Notes: a model not told the origin generated them from the letters alone. A DNA stretch of 64,000 nucleotides from Treponema sp. (GCA_016293915.1 JAEDCY010000007.1:1-64000); one strand, 5' to 3'; counted from the first letter of the stretch, positions 8,410 to 16,686 are shown. Numbers and translations: made by a program.

Positions 8410-9651
8410 TTACTCAAAGCGTTTATCTTCAATTCTCTTAGTTTTCTTTTCGCTTCTTGGAAGCTCGCCGATTCCCACAACTTTTACTTCCGGAGTCATG
8501 TTGTACTTCTGTTTAAAGTTATACGCAATTTCGAGGGTTACTTCTGTGCGGTCTGTACCGCCTTCAACTTCTACATAGAGGGTCATTTTGTCTTTGCCGT
8601 CAACGTGTTCGATGAGGGCGCGGTATTCGCTTGAAGTTCCCGGAACTCCCTTGATTACGTCTTCGATTGTGCTTGGGAAGATGATGTTTCCCTTAACTTT
8701 TACCATGTCATCGCTGCGGCCCAGAATCTGTGTGATGCGAGGATACTTGAGACCGCTCTTGCTTGGAGTTGTAACAAAGGCGGCAAGGTCGTGTGTGCGG
8801 AAGCGGAAGAGAGGTGCACCTTCTTTAACAAGAGTTGTCAAAGTGATTTCACCGATTTCTCCTTCTGGCACCGGCTTACCTGTCTGTGGGTCAAGGATTT
8901 CGATGTAAATGTAGTCGTCAAAAATATTGATTGCATCTTCTCCTGCTACGTTGATACCTATTCCAGGACCGTAACATTCTGTAAGACCGTAGATGTCAAA
9001 AAGCTCGATTCCAAGAATGCTCTGGATTCTGCTGCGCATTTTTTCACCCCAGCGTTCTGAACCAATGATTCCTTTTTTGAGGCAGATTTTATCTTTAAGT
9101 CCACGAGCTTCTACCTGTTCTGCAAGGAGGAGTGCATAAGAAGAAGTTGCGCAGATTACTGTTGATTTAAGATCCTGCATCATCTGAAGCTGTTTTTCTG
9201 TGTTACCTGGTCCCATTGGAACTGCCATAGCACCAAGGCGCTCACAACCAGCCTGGAAGCCGATACCTGCAGTCCAGAGTCCGTAGCCCGGTGTAATCTG
9301 GATTCGGTCTTTGTTTGTGATTCCTGCAAGTTCATAGCAGCGGGCAAACATGATAGCCCAGTCTTCTACGTCTTTCTTTGTGTAAGGAATTACTACCGGA
9401 GCACCTGTAGTACCACTAGACGAGTGAATGCGGACAATTTCTTCTTCCGGAACTGTAGCCAGTCCGAGTGGATATGCGTCGCGGAGTTCCTGTTTTGTTA
9501 CGAAAGGAACAAGATTTTCAAAATCTTCCTGTGTTTTAATATCTTCCGGATTTACATTAGCAAAACGCTTTGTATAAAAAGGATTTCCAAATTCCTTAAC
9601 GCGCTTAATCTGTGCGCGGATCTGTTCAAGTTGTTTTTCAGTAAGTTTCAT
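8410..9651 (-). CDS. Phenylacetate-CoA ligase family protein (PaaK-like)
   Basis: A 413-residue adenylate-forming enzyme that activates aryl acids such as phenylacetate or indoleacetate to CoA thioesters using ATP. The AMP-binding P-loop HSSSGTTGAPVV is near residues 77-88, followed by YGLTECYGPG and the C-terminal domain with LGRSDDMVKVKG. Length fits the anaerobic PaaK family. A Shine-Dalgarno TTAGGAG precedes the ATG. It follows the thioesterase and iorB/iorA genes on the same strand, so its likely role is interconversion of the aryl-acid product of the oxidoreductase. A family D repeat occupies the gap to the thioesterase gene. Substrate specificity cannot be read from sequence. Confidence 0.87.
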   Translation of the reverse strand: MKLTEKQLEQIRAQIKRVKEFGNPFYTKRFANVNPEDIKTQEDFENLVPFVTKQELRDAYPLGLATVPEEEIVRIHSSSGTTGAPVVIPYTKKDVEDWAIMFARCYELAGITNKDRIQITPGYGLWTAGIGFQAGCERLGAMAVPMGPGNTEKQLQMMQDLKSTVICATSSYALLLAEQVEARGLKDKICLKKGIIGSERWGEKMRSRIQSILGIELFDIYGLTECYGPGIGINVAGEDAINIFDDYIYIEILDPQTGKPVPEGEIGEITLTTLVKEGAPLFRFRTHDLAAFVTTPSKSGLKYPRITQILGRSDDMVKVKGNIIFPSTIEDVIKGVPGTSSEYRALIEHVDGKDKMTLYVEVEGGTDRTEVTLEIAYNFKQKYNMTPEVKVVGIGELPRSEKKTKRIEDKRFE

Positions 9652-9674
9652 ATAAATCTCCTAAATCTAAATGA

Positions 9675-9842
9675 GTCGACAAGCACAGCTTGCCTCTGAG
9701 CCGTTTTTTCGATAATCCTAAAACGACCCTGTGTAAGCCCGCTGGCGGGCGTTGTTCTATAGCAGAGCGTTAAGAAAATTGCGAAAGCAATTTTTAGCTC
9801 TACTACCGATGGCTCGTTTTATAACCGATTTTCGATTTCAGA
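9675..9842. repeat. Family D repeat, copy 1
   Basis: This stretch, between paaK and the thioesterase gene, is the reverse-complement relative of 18976-19124. Shared blocks include AAGCACAGCTTGCCTCTGAG, a short stem-loop around GCAATTTTTAGC, and TTCTATAGCAGAGCGTTAAG. No coding potential is visible. It may be a non-autonomous mobile element. Confidence 0.82.
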
Positions 9843-9916
9843 CTAGTTACTATTTATAGTAACAGAATAGCACAGAGGTGTGTTTCTGTCAATAGAAACT
9901 TAAATTTTTGCTATTT

Positions 9917-10321
9917 CTATTTTGCAGGATTAAGTTTCATTCCTGTAAAGGTTGCGAGAGCGATTTTAGTGCCAAGCTCGTCGGTAATGTCAATTTCATA
10001 AAGACAGGTAGAGCGGCCGTCTTTTATGAGACGCGATGCAGCAATAATTTTTTTTCCCTTTGCCATACCTATAAAGTTTATTTGACTTGTAATGGAAACT
10101 GTCTGTGGTTGATTGAAGTTTGAAGAAACTGCAAAAGTGTAGTCTGCAAGAGTAAAAATTGCACCACCCATAACTCCGCCATAAGCATTCTGGTGATTAC
10201 GGGTTATGTCAAAGGAGCAGCGTGCAAAATGATCTCCAATTTCTTCGATTATAATTCCAGTTGCTTTTGTAGCATAAAAATCACCACTAAAAAATTCACG
10301 CGACTTTTCTAAATCTGACAT
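9917..10321 (-). CDS. Hotdog-fold thioesterase (PaaI-like)
   Basis: A 134-residue single-domain hotdog protein. The segment NAYGGVMGGAIFTLADYTFA is the conserved helix and preceding loop of PaaI-type acyl-CoA thioesterases. It should hydrolyse aryl- or acyl-CoA in the cytoplasm. The start has a strong Shine-Dalgarno AGGAGG. It lies 9 nt downstream of iorB on the same strand, suggesting one transcript with iorA-iorB. Pairing with a PaaK-like ligase suggests control of an aryl-CoA pool, which is inference. Confidence 0.85.
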   Translation of the reverse strand: MSDLEKSREFFSGDFYATKATGIIIEEIGDHFARCSFDITRNHQNAYGGVMGGAIFTLADYTFAVSSNFNQPQTVSITSQINFIGMAKGKKIIAASRLIKDGRSTCLYEIDITDELGTKIALATFTGMKLNPAK

Positions 10322-10330
10322 ATACGCCTC

Positions 10331-10897
10331 CTATTTTTTCCATTCAACAGCACGAACATTAAGCTCGTAGAACTCAGGTTTTACTAGCTGTTTTATTGCC
10401 GCTTTGAGTTCGTCTTCATCAATAAGACCTGCCCGGCTTGCAGCTCCGAGTAAAACCATATTTACAACCTTACTGCTTCCGAGTTCCCTGCAGGCTTCGT
10501 CTGTATCCACTGCAACAACGTTCCCTGCAACTTTCTGCAAATAAGAAATCATTTCGTTTTCGTCAAAAGCTTTTCCGCTCAGGCTGGCTGTTACCGGTTG
10601 AACAACTTTTTTATTTACGATTACAGTTCCACCCTGTTTGAGGTAAGCGATGTTGCGCACAGCTTCAGCCGCCTCAAATGCGATGAGTACATCTGCCTGT
10701 CCCTGAGGAACGAGAGGAGAATATACATCGCCTCCGATTCTTACGTGACTTACAACTGAGCCGCCTCTCTGGGCCATTCCGATTGTTTCAGCCGAAAGCA
10801 CGCGCTCTCCGTTTGCAATTGCTGCTTGTGAAAGTACCTTTGCCGCCAGTACGGTTCCCTGACCGCCCACGCCGCAGATGATTATATTTTTTGCCAT
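10331..10897 (-). CDS. iorB: Indolepyruvate:ferredoxin oxidoreductase beta subunit
   Basis: A 188-residue protein of the pyruvate:ferredoxin oxidoreductase gamma-domain family. The N-terminal GVGGQGTVLAAKVL and the AQRGGSVVSHVRIGG segment are typical of IorB/KorC. It forms a complex with IorA to oxidise aryl pyruvates (indolepyruvate, phenylpyruvate) to aryl-acetyl-CoA with reduction of ferredoxin. A Shine-Dalgarno AGGAG precedes the ATG. A family C repeat lies between it and iorA upstream, so the operon carries about 130 nt of repeat DNA at that junction. Confidence 0.93.
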   Translation of the reverse strand: MAKNIIICGVGGQGTVLAAKVLSQAAIANGERVLSAETIGMAQRGGSVVSHVRIGGDVYSPLVPQGQADVLIAFEAAEAVRNIAYLKQGGTVIVNKKVVQPVTASLSGKAFDENEMISYLQKVAGNVVAVDTDEACRELGSSKVVNMVLLGAASRAGLIDEDELKAAIKQLVKPEFYELNVRAVEWKK

Positions 10898-10912
10898 AAT
10901 TACTCCTTTAGG

Positions 10913-11026
10913 AGGGCGGAGCCCCGCCCTACGCCCGCACTTCGTTGCGGGCTACCCCACCCAGCGGGGGACACCCCCGCAACGCCCCCCGTAATCAACG
11001 TCATGCTGAAACAAGTTCAAGGTGAC
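10913..11026. repeat. Family C repeat plus half of a family A repeat between iorA and iorB
   Basis: 10913-10992 is a family C block (GGGCGGAGCCCCGCCC hairpin, CTTCGTTGCGGGCTACCCC core) in the orientation opposite to 16607. A short family A derivative follows at 11000-11026, GTCATGCTGAAACAAGTTCA then GGTGAC, ending three bases before the iorA stop codon. Confidence 0.78.
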
Positions 11027-11028
11027 AG

Positions 11029-13014
11029 TTATTCAATCGCCTGTACAGGACATACCTGAGAACACAGTCCACATCCAGTACACAGGCTCTTATCTATCTC
11101 AACTAATCGCATGCCTTTGCCGGTGGTTGAGCCTGTCGAAACCACATTGCTTACACTCAGTGCCGGGCAGCCAAGTTCGTTAATACATTTGCGGCAGCCG
11201 ATACACTTAGTATTGTCTACAGTAAGAGCGTGAGGTTTTTCCCAGCCAACTTTTTGTGCAATTGCTATACATGGTGCCTTAAAAATGATTGCACTTACGC
11301 CGGGTGTTTCGCTTGCAGCCTTTACAGCATCGACTGCGGCCTTCTGGTCGAAAGGGTTCACAGTGATTACCGGTTTTACACCTATTGCATTCAGAATCTT
11401 TTCTATGCTGATTTTCTCGACAATTTCGCCCATCATAGTTACGCCCGTTCCCGGGTGAGGCTGGTGGCCTGTCATGGCAGTGGTTGAGTTATCGAGAATA
11501 CAGATTGTCTGCTTTGCCTGATTGTATACTGCATTTACAACACCTGTAATTCCGCTTGCAAAGAAGGTTGAATCTCCTATGAAGCTGAAGCAGTAGCGGT
11601 CCGGCTCGTTGTGGTAAAAGCCCTGGGCCATTGTGATGTCTGCACCCATACAAAGACAGGTGTCTGTCATATCAAGAGGCATTGCGTTACCAAGTGTATA
11701 GCAGCCGATGTCTCCGCAGTAAACAGTTTTCTTGCCCTTCATTGCCTGCTTTACAGCATAGAAGGCTCCTCGATGAGGACAGCCTGCGCAAAGAACTGGC
11801 GGTCGGACAGGGAGGTCTGGAGTGCCGGTGGTTGAGTAGTCCGAAGGACGTATCGAAACCACCGTTTCGCCGTTTGTGGTGGTTTCGATACACCCGCCTT
11901 GCGGGCACTCAACCACCGTATTTATAATTCCCTTAATTATCTCCACACTTAGCTCTCCGGCTTCTGGAACTGTGCCGTCGAGTTTTCCGCGAATCTGGCA
12001 ATTTACTCGAGCGAGACCTGCGATTTTTATCAAATTTTCCTCGATAACAGGGTCTAATTCTTCAAAAACAACGATTTGCTCGTGCGACTTAAGGAATTCT
12101 TCTGCTAGCGGTTTTGGGAAAGGATATGGTGTTCCAATCTTGAGAACAGGGATATCCTTGAGGCCCAGGAGAGACAGTGCTTCCATGAGGTAGCAGTAAG
12201 ATATTCCGCCGGCGGCGAAGACAACGGGACTTACGGTGGTTGAGTTGTCCGAAGGACTTATCGAAACCACCTGAGACTTCGGCTGAGTTTTCGCGGTGGT
12301 TTCGATACATTCGCTTCGCGAATACTCAACCACCGAGTTCCACTTACTTTTAGAGAACTCTGCCGGTAGCACTTTCTCGTTACGCTCAAAAATGCGCTTG
12401 TGATTATTGTAAGAGGAACGCGGGAAAATTACCCAGCGCTTGGAATCTTTTTCGAACTCGCCAGGCTTGCGGCACTCGCTCAATTCCGGAAAATCCATAC
12501 TTTCGTAAGCATGGTCTACGCGGGTCGTCGGGCGCAAAATCACAGGGGTGTTATATTTTTCAGAAAGTTCAAAGGCCTCCTGAATCATTTCGTATGCTTC
12601 GAGAGGGGTAGAAGGATCAAAGCATGGCAGTTTTGAATACTGTGCAAAGTTGCGGGTATCCTGCTCTGTCTGGCTGGAAATCGGGCCCGGGTCGTCTGCA
12701 CTTACAATAACCATACCGCCCTTTACACCAACATAACTCAAACACATTACAGGGTCGCTGGCAACATTAAGGCCAACCTGCTTCATTGTAATCAGGGTGC
12801 GGCTTCCTGCATAACTTGCGCCGGCTGCAACTTCGGCTGCTGCTTTTTCGTTTACCGACCATTCAACATAGGTTCCGGTTTTGCTCTTATACTTGGAAAT
12901 AAATTCAATAATTTCGCTGGAAGGAGTGCCAGGATATCCGGCAACAAGATTTACTCCAGCCTTAAGGGCACCAAGCGCAATTGCCTGGTTTCCCATTATC
13001 ATCTGTTTTGCCAT
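11029..13014 (-). CDS. iorA: Indolepyruvate:ferredoxin oxidoreductase alpha subunit with three repeat insertions
   Basis: A subunit of about 661 residues that uses thiamine diphosphate to decarboxylate and oxidise aryl pyruvates from aromatic amino acids. The N-terminal domain has AGYPGTPSSE. The thiamine domain has CAGCPHRGAF, GDIGCYTLG and GDSTFFASG. The C-terminal ferredoxin domain has CIGCRKC and CTGCGLCSQVCP. The start at 13014 (MAKQMIMGNQ) fits the family better than the upstream ATG at 13059. Family B repeats are read in frame at three places: about residues 227-260, 366-396 and 623-631, the last between the two iron-sulfur motifs. They sit at domain borders and no catalytic motif is broken, so the enzyme is probably functional. 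Confidence 0.92.
   Translation of the reverse strand: MAKQMIMGNQAIALGALKAGVNLVAGYPGTPSSEIIEFISKYKSKTGTYVEWSVNEKAAAEVAAGASYAGSRTLITMKQVGLNVASDPVMCLSYVGVKGGMVIVSADDPGPISSQTEQDTRNFAQYSKLPCFDPSTPLEAYEMIQEAFELSEKYNTPVILRPTTRVDHAYESMDFPELSECRKPGEFEKDSKRWVIFPRSSYNNHKRIFERNEKVLPAEFSKSKWNSVVEYSRSECIETTAKTQPKSQVVSISPSDNSTTVSPVVFAAGGISYCYLMEALSLLGLKDIPVLKIGTPYPFPKPLAEEFLKSHEQIVVFEELDPVIEENLIKIAGLARVNCQIRGKLDGTVPEAGELSVEIIKGIINTVVECPQGGCIETTTNGETVVSIRPSDYSTTGTPDLPVRPPVLCAGCPHRGAFYAVKQAMKGKKTVYCGDIGCYTLGNAMPLDMTDTCLCMGADITMAQGFYHNEPDRYCFSFIGDSTFFASGITGVVNAVYNQAKQTICILDNSTTAMTGHQPHPGTGVTMMGEIVEKISIEKILNAIGVKPVITVNPFDQKAAVDAVKAASETPGVSAIIFKAPCIAIAQKVGWEKPHALTVDNTKCIGCRKCINELGCPALSVSNVVSTGSTTGKGMRLVEIDKSLCTGCGLCSQVCPVQAIE
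11122..11145. repeat. Family B short repeat in iorA, between the ferredoxin motifs
   Basis: A single copy beginning GGTGGTTGAGCCTGTCGAAA is translated in frame between the two [4Fe-4S] motifs. The same 20-mer type is a widely seen interspersed palindrome in bacteria. Confidence 0.75.
11827..11917. repeat. Family B double repeat in iorA before the thiamine domain
   Basis: Two oppositely oriented units, 11827-11863 and 11878-11917, each start and end with GGTGGTT/AACCACC-type arms. They are translated in frame as a linker of about 31 residues containing VVSIRPSDYSTT. Confidence 0.85.
12235..12334. repeat. Family B double repeat in iorA, N-terminal region
   Basis: Two oppositely oriented units, 12235-12271 and 12295-12334, have GGTGGTTGAG and CTCAACCACC outer arms. 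They are translated in frame as a segment containing VVSISPSDNSTT. Confidence 0.85.
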
Positions 13015-13145
13015 AACGGAAAGTATATTATAAAAGAACGCTTCTATCAATAAAAACATATTGTCCAGCCTGAGATTCCGTGTTTGCTGCAGTGCAGTGG
13101 GACAGACAATTTAGGCATTATAATCTAACTTGCAAAATCAATAAA

Positions 13146-13266
13146 ATGGTGAAAAAAAATATGACAATTACAGAAAACAAAACATCTGATTCTCTAGAAC
13201 TTGTTATTGGCGGCCGTCTTGATACTAGCTCTGCACCTGAGCTTGAAGCTAAACTCAAACAGATTG
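13146..13266 (+). pseudogene. Truncated STAS-domain (anti-sigma antagonist) remnant
   Basis: The reading frame starting at 13146 or 13161 encodes MTITENKTSDSLELVIGGRL then DTSSAPELEAKL, which matches the first strand-helix-strand of SpoIIAA-type STAS domains. After about 35 residues the similarity stops where the end of the convergent plsC gene begins, and the remaining two-thirds, including the conserved serine region, is missing. A TATAAT-like box lies about 25 nt upstream. It is read as a gene fragment left by a deletion or rearrangement. Confidence 0.6.
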
Positions 13267-13992
13267 ATAGAGATCGAGATGAGCCTGAATACGGGCTTTT
13301 ACGAGGGCTGAAATTTCTGTTGTAGACATTCCTTCGTATTCTTCCGGTGAAATAGGCTTAAGGTAATGAACCTGAATCGGGTTTGTAGTATTGAAGCCGT
13401 TGTCAAAGATTTTGTAGGAATCTATGATTGCTACCGGCAGAATGGTGCAGTGTGCACGCTGTGGGCTTTTGAAACTTCCTGCATGGAATTCATCCAGTTT
13501 GCCGTCTTCAATTTCATAGCCGCCTTCCGGGAAAACCATATAATTATAGCCTTTTTTTAAATCTTTGGTGATTTCGATATAAGCTTTCACAACAGAGTGG
13601 GTGTTATGCTTTTTGAGTTTTTGTGATTTTATGAGACGGCAGATTTCACGTATAAAAGGACGGTGTGTTGCAACATCATCAAGAATTACACCGATTTTAC
13701 GTGGGAAGGTATACCATATTGCGCAAGGGTCAAATTTTTCCTGGTGATTTGCACAGATATAGAGTCCGTCATGCTGAGGAATATTTTCAAGACCGTAAGC
13801 TTCAACTTTAAGACCTGCAGAATCAACTGCTACTTTCACAATTTTCTTTCCATAAGCATATAATTCATCTTCTGAGTATTTTTTGAGATGATATGCCATA
13901 TAGACCATTTTGGGATAATATGCAAATATTTTTAAGAAGTTTCGTGAAATTGCCTTAAATAATATTGAAGTACTGCGTTTGTTAGGTTTCAT
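13255..13992 (-). CDS. plsC: 1-acyl-glycerol-3-phosphate acyltransferase family protein
   Basis: A 245-residue PlsC-domain acyltransferase that should transfer a fatty acyl chain to lysophosphatidic acid or a related lipid at the inner membrane. The catalytic HX4D motif is NHQEKFD (H83, D88) and the substrate motif FPEGG is near residue 158. An N-terminal amphipathic/hydrophobic stretch is present. The promoter on the minus strand is TTGAAC, 17 nt, TATTAT, about 15 nt before the ATG, without a Shine-Dalgarno site. The C-terminal end abuts the STAS fragment. Confidence 0.85.
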   Translation of the reverse strand: MKPNKRSTSILFKAISRNFLKIFAYYPKMVYMAYHLKKYSEDELYAYGKKIVKVAVDSAGLKVEAYGLENIPQHDGLYICANHQEKFDPCAIWYTFPRKIGVILDDVATHRPFIREICRLIKSQKLKKHNTHSVVKAYIEITKDLKKGYNYMVFPEGGYEIEDGKLDEFHAGSFKSPQRAHCTILPVAIIDSYKIFDNGFNTTNPIQVHYLKPISPEEYEGMSTTEISALVKARIQAHLDLYQSV

Positions 13993-14049
13993 ATTAAATC
14001 AAACATCATAATAGCATTATTTAAGGCATTGTTCAAATGGGTTTTTCAG

Positions 14050-14754
14050 TTAGTTAAGGCTTGCGTCTGTTTTTGCTGCAATTTTTCGTGCAAGATATAC
14101 AAAAGGAGTATCCAGAAGACTGGTTGCAACGTAAATTACATAGCAGCTTGCGGTAATTGCAAGCAATTCGCGGAAAGTATAGATTCCAAGGAAAGCTCCA
14201 AAGTTAAAGAGTACAATGTTTACAAACTGAGAGATCAAAGTAGAAAAGTTGTTACGGAACCAGAGCATTTTTGTATGGCTGCCGGTTTTCTTTTCTGTAA
14301 GCTTCCACCATGCGTGATAGAGAGAAACATCAATAAACTCAGAAATCACGTAAGCAATCAGGCTTGAAAGAAGCATTCGCGGTGTATTAGAGAAAAGTCC
14401 GCGTACAAATTCGTTTGACCAGTCACCTTCAGCCGGAATATATCGAACCCACATAAAGCTCAAAAGAATAAAGCTGAGGCTTGTAAAAATACCGGCAAGA
14501 ACACCCTTATTTGCGTCTTTCTTTCCATATATTTCGCTCAAAATATCAGTTGCAAGAAAAGTAGCCGCAAAAAGCGTGTTACCCAAAGTCTGATCCATAC
14601 CAAATGCGTGTACAAGAATTGTAACTTCAATGTTTGCAAGAACAGTACAGATTCCAATCCAGGCGAAAAGTCCGCCTTTGCCAAAAATTTTCAAAAACAG
14701 CAGAGTGCCGCCGAAAGACACTAAAAGTGTAATAACGAGAAAAAGTTCATTCAT
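14050..14754 (-). CDS. yhhQ: Queuosine precursor transporter (YhhQ/VUT family)
   Basis: A 234-residue membrane protein with about six helices and the family motifs TFLATDILSEIYGKKDA and SEFIDVSLYHAWW. YhhQ proteins import 7-deazaguanine precursors (preQ0/preQ1) for queuosine tRNA modification. The roughly 90-nt leader upstream contains two strong stem-loops, which may regulate expression. No other queuosine gene is present in the window. Confidence 0.88.
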   Translation of the reverse strand: MNELFLVITLLVSFGGTLLFLKIFGKGGLFAWIGICTVLANIEVTILVHAFGMDQTLGNTLFAATFLATDILSEIYGKKDANKGVLAGIFTSLSFILLSFMWVRYIPAEGDWSNEFVRGLFSNTPRMLLSSLIAYVISEFIDVSLYHAWWKLTEKKTGSHTKMLWFRNNFSTLISQFVNIVLFNFGAFLGIYTFRELLAITASCYVIYVATSLLDTPFVYLARKIAAKTDASLN

Positions 14755-14793
14755 GTAAATGACCTCAAAAAAGAATTGACCTGGTTTTGATTC

Positions 14794-14844
14794 GCAGCAA
14801 GCAGATTGTAGTTGCTGCAGGCAGGAAGGACTTCGAACTGCCTG
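14794..14844 (-). promoter_or_regulatory. Structured leader upstream of yhhQ, riboswitch candidate
   Basis: Read on the minus strand, two adjacent hairpins are visible: CAGGCAG pairing with CTGCCTG (14844-14818) and GCAGCAA pairing with TTGCTGC (14818-14794), both with perfect 7-bp stems. They lie about 40 nt before the ATG of a queuosine-precursor transporter. The sequence does not match the preQ1-I consensus that I know, so a preQ1 role is only a possibility. Confidence 0.4.
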
Positions 14845-14890
14845 TTAGGTTTCAATAAAATATAGTAATTTGAAGATTTATGCAAGATAT

Positions 14891-14928
14891 GGTGGTTTCG
14901 ATACGCCCTGGCGGGCTACTCAACCACC
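14891..14928. repeat. Family B repeat at the 3' end of the EamA gene
   Basis: A complete unit from GGTGGTTTCGATACG to CTCAACCACC. The transporter's last four codons and stop are supplied by this repeat. Confidence 0.85.
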
Positions 14929-15830
14929 GGAGTTTCAGCCGCATCCGCTTCCGCATGCTTGTGAGTGTAAATATAATTCATAACCGCCATACTTATGATG
15001 ATGATGTAACCGGCGAGACTCATCCAGTCTGGGAACTGGCCAAAGAATACAAGACCGAATAAAGTTGAGAACAGAATTTGTGAATAATCATAAATAGAGA
15101 TTTTGCTGGCAGGAGCGTGATAGTAGGCTGCGGTGATAGAGAACTGGCCTCCAGCTGCACAGCCACCAGCACAACAAAGCATAAGAGTCTGCTGCCAGGT
15201 CATTGGATTAAAGCTTGTAATAAGGTAAGGCACAGAAAGAATCATAGAAAAGGCAGAGAAAAAGAGAATGATGATTTTACCGTTACATTTAAGATAACTC
15301 AATTTTCTGATGCTGGCGTAGGCGAGACCCGCACCAACTCCGCCCATAAAGGCTGCCAGGGTCGGAATCATCTGAGTAAAATTGAAAGAAGGTTTTACAA
15401 TCAGAATGGAACCACTGAAAGCTATGATAATACAGATAAGCGGCACAGGTTTGATTTTTTCGCGCAGAATTATGTAGCAGAATATAATAGTAAAGAATGG
15501 TGCCATTTTATTGAGAATTGCAGCGTCGGCCAGCAGAATGTGGTCTATGGCATAAAAATTTCCGAATACGCCTACCGAGCCTGCTAAAGCGCGTAAAAAA
15601 AGGTAAAGCGGTGCTCCCTTTGGAATGCGAAGAGCATCGCGTCCATTGTGTCTTGCGTCGCGAATAGTTCCACCGAGCGCGATCAGAAAAGCCACCGCGT
15701 TCCTGAAAAAAGCCTTTTGTACAAAATGAATATCACCCGCCAGCCGTACAAAAACAGCCATAAGAGCAAAGAAAAATGCAGAGCAGATTATAAAAAATAT
15801 TCCCTTTGAAGTGTTTGAATGAGGCTTCAT
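14916..15830 (-). CDS. EamA-family (DMT superfamily) transporter
   Basis: A 304-residue inner-membrane protein with ten predicted helices in two EamA halves (about 10-140 and 150-290), the usual drug/metabolite exporter architecture. The substrate is unknown. The C-terminus (ETPVVE) comes from a family B repeat that supplies the stop codon. The promoter on the minus strand is TTGCCC, 17 nt, TATAAT (15843-15838), 7 nt before the ATG, so the transcript should be leaderless. The 15867-16060 interval upstream holds AT-rich sequence with no recognisable gene. Confidence 0.85.
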   Translation of the reverse strand: MKPHSNTSKGIFFIICSAFFFALMAVFVRLAGDIHFVQKAFFRNAVAFLIALGGTIRDARHNGRDALRIPKGAPLYLFLRALAGSVGVFGNFYAIDHILLADAAILNKMAPFFTIIFCYIILREKIKPVPLICIIIAFSGSILIVKPSFNFTQMIPTLAAFMGGVGAGLAYASIRKLSYLKCNGKIIILFFSAFSMILSVPYLITSFNPMTWQQTLMLCCAGGCAAGGQFSITAAYYHAPASKISIYDYSQILFSTLFGLVFFGQFPDWMSLAGYIIIISMAVMNYIYTHKHAEADAAETPVVE

Positions 15831-15837
15831 TTATTTA

Positions 15838-15866
15838 ATTATACTGTAATTGATTGGAGCGGGCAA
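15838..15866 (-). promoter_or_regulatory. Leaderless promoter of the EamA gene
   Basis: Minus strand: TTGCCC (15866-15861), 17-nt spacer, TATAAT (15843-15838), then 7 nt to the ATG. Confidence 0.65.
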
Positions 15867-16062
15867 GGAATAAAATTGGGTTTTCAGGTAGGCAGTTCAG
15901 TGGGAAAAAGCATATTCATTCAGAATAATTATTTTTCCATAAAAAAATGTCTGAGTTGTTGAATTATAATGCATTTTTAGAAATCACTCTTATGAGATAT
16001 TTATGCCGTAACTCAAGGAATTACTTTTTTAAGAGTAGATAAAACATATCATGTATTTTCTG

Positions 16063-16090
16063 TTGCAATACAGTTTCATTGTGTTATACT
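16063..16090 (+). promoter_or_regulatory. Leaderless promoter of the DUF4160-DUF2442 pair
   Basis: TTGCAA (16063-16068), 16-nt spacer, TATACT (16085-16090), then 6 nt to the ATG at 16097. No Shine-Dalgarno site. Confidence 0.62.
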
Positions 16091-16096
16091 TTTCTC

Positions 16097-16339
16097 ATGC
16101 CAACAGTTTTTTCAGAAAAAGGATTTCGTTTTTTCTTTTTCTCAAATGAAGGTTCACCTCTAGAGCCTTGTCATATTCATGTAAGAAAAGATGGAAATCT
16201 TGCAAAATTTTGGGTATCTGATAAAATAGAACTTGCAGATTCTTATGGTTTTTCTGCAGAAGAGCTAAATACTGCAGAAAAAATTATTTCCAAGAATATG
16301 ACTAAGATAAAGGGGGCATGGAATGAATTTTTCAGTTGA
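16097..16339 (+). CDS. DUF4160 protein, toxin-antitoxin-like
   Basis: An 80-residue DUF4160 protein. The conserved features are the opening MPTVFSEKGFRFFFFSNEG, the HIHV motif following a Pro-Cys, and the C-terminal helix. DUF4160 genes usually precede a DUF2442 gene, and the pair has been proposed to act as a toxin-antitoxin module; biochemical function is not established. It overlaps the next gene by 17 nt. The start at 16097 is chosen over 16079 because the promoter's -10 box ends at 16090. Confidence 0.82.
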   Translation: MPTVFSEKGFRFFFFSNEGSPLEPCHIHVRKDGNLAKFWVSDKIELADSYGFSAEELNTAEKIISKNMTKIKGAWNEFFS

Positions 16340-16589
16340 AAATGCACGGACTCAAAAAGTCTGGTTTGATGAGAACAACATGTGGCTCTTACTTATAGAT
16401 GGCAGACAACTTTCTATTCCAAAAGCCTATTTTCCAAATTTTAAGGATGCCCCAAATGAAAAACTCTTAGATTACAGTCTTTCTGGTGGTGGTATAGGAA
16501 TTCATTGGGATAATCTTGATGAAGATTTATATGTTCCTAATTTGTTGCTTGGTATATATTCTGTTGAAAAGAAACCAGTATCTGCATAA
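16323..16589 (+). CDS. DUF2442 protein, partner of DUF4160
   Basis: An 88-residue DUF2442 protein with the motifs LLIDGRQLSIPKAYFP and GIGIHWDNLDEDLYVPNLL. This family is the constant partner of DUF4160, and some members are fused to DNA-binding domains, hence the antitoxin suggestion. The gene starts inside DUF4160 with a GGGGG-type ribosome site just upstream, indicating translational coupling. A family C repeat begins 18 nt after its stop. Confidence 0.82.
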   Translation: MNFSVENARTQKVWFDENNMWLLLIDGRQLSIPKAYFPNFKDAPNEKLLDYSLSGGGIGIHWDNLDEDLYVPNLLLGIYSVEKKPVSA

Positions 16590-16606
16590 AAACTGAAGTT
16601 AATACA

Positions 16607-16686
16607 GGGGGGGGGTTAAGGGGCTTGCCCCTTAGGAGAGAGGGTAGGCCGCAACGAAGTGCGGCCGAGGGGGAGACTTCCCCCCC
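16607..16686. repeat. Family C repeat before vapBC
   Basis: A G-run, an AAGGGGCTTGCCCCTT hairpin and the core GGCCGCAACGAAGTGCGGCC, ending in a C-run. Together with 17448-17554 it brackets the vapBC pair. The remaining 16687-16840 has only a 24-codon frame at 16710 that I do not recognise. Confidence 0.82.

Noticed and set aside
8304..8578. Plus-strand frames across the family C repeat and the paaK gene end
   Set aside because: They read repeat DNA and antisense paaK sequence only.
14794..14844. Definite preQ1-I riboswitch
   Set aside because: The short A-rich tail and the conserved stem-loop of that class are not seen; only two plain hairpins are supported.
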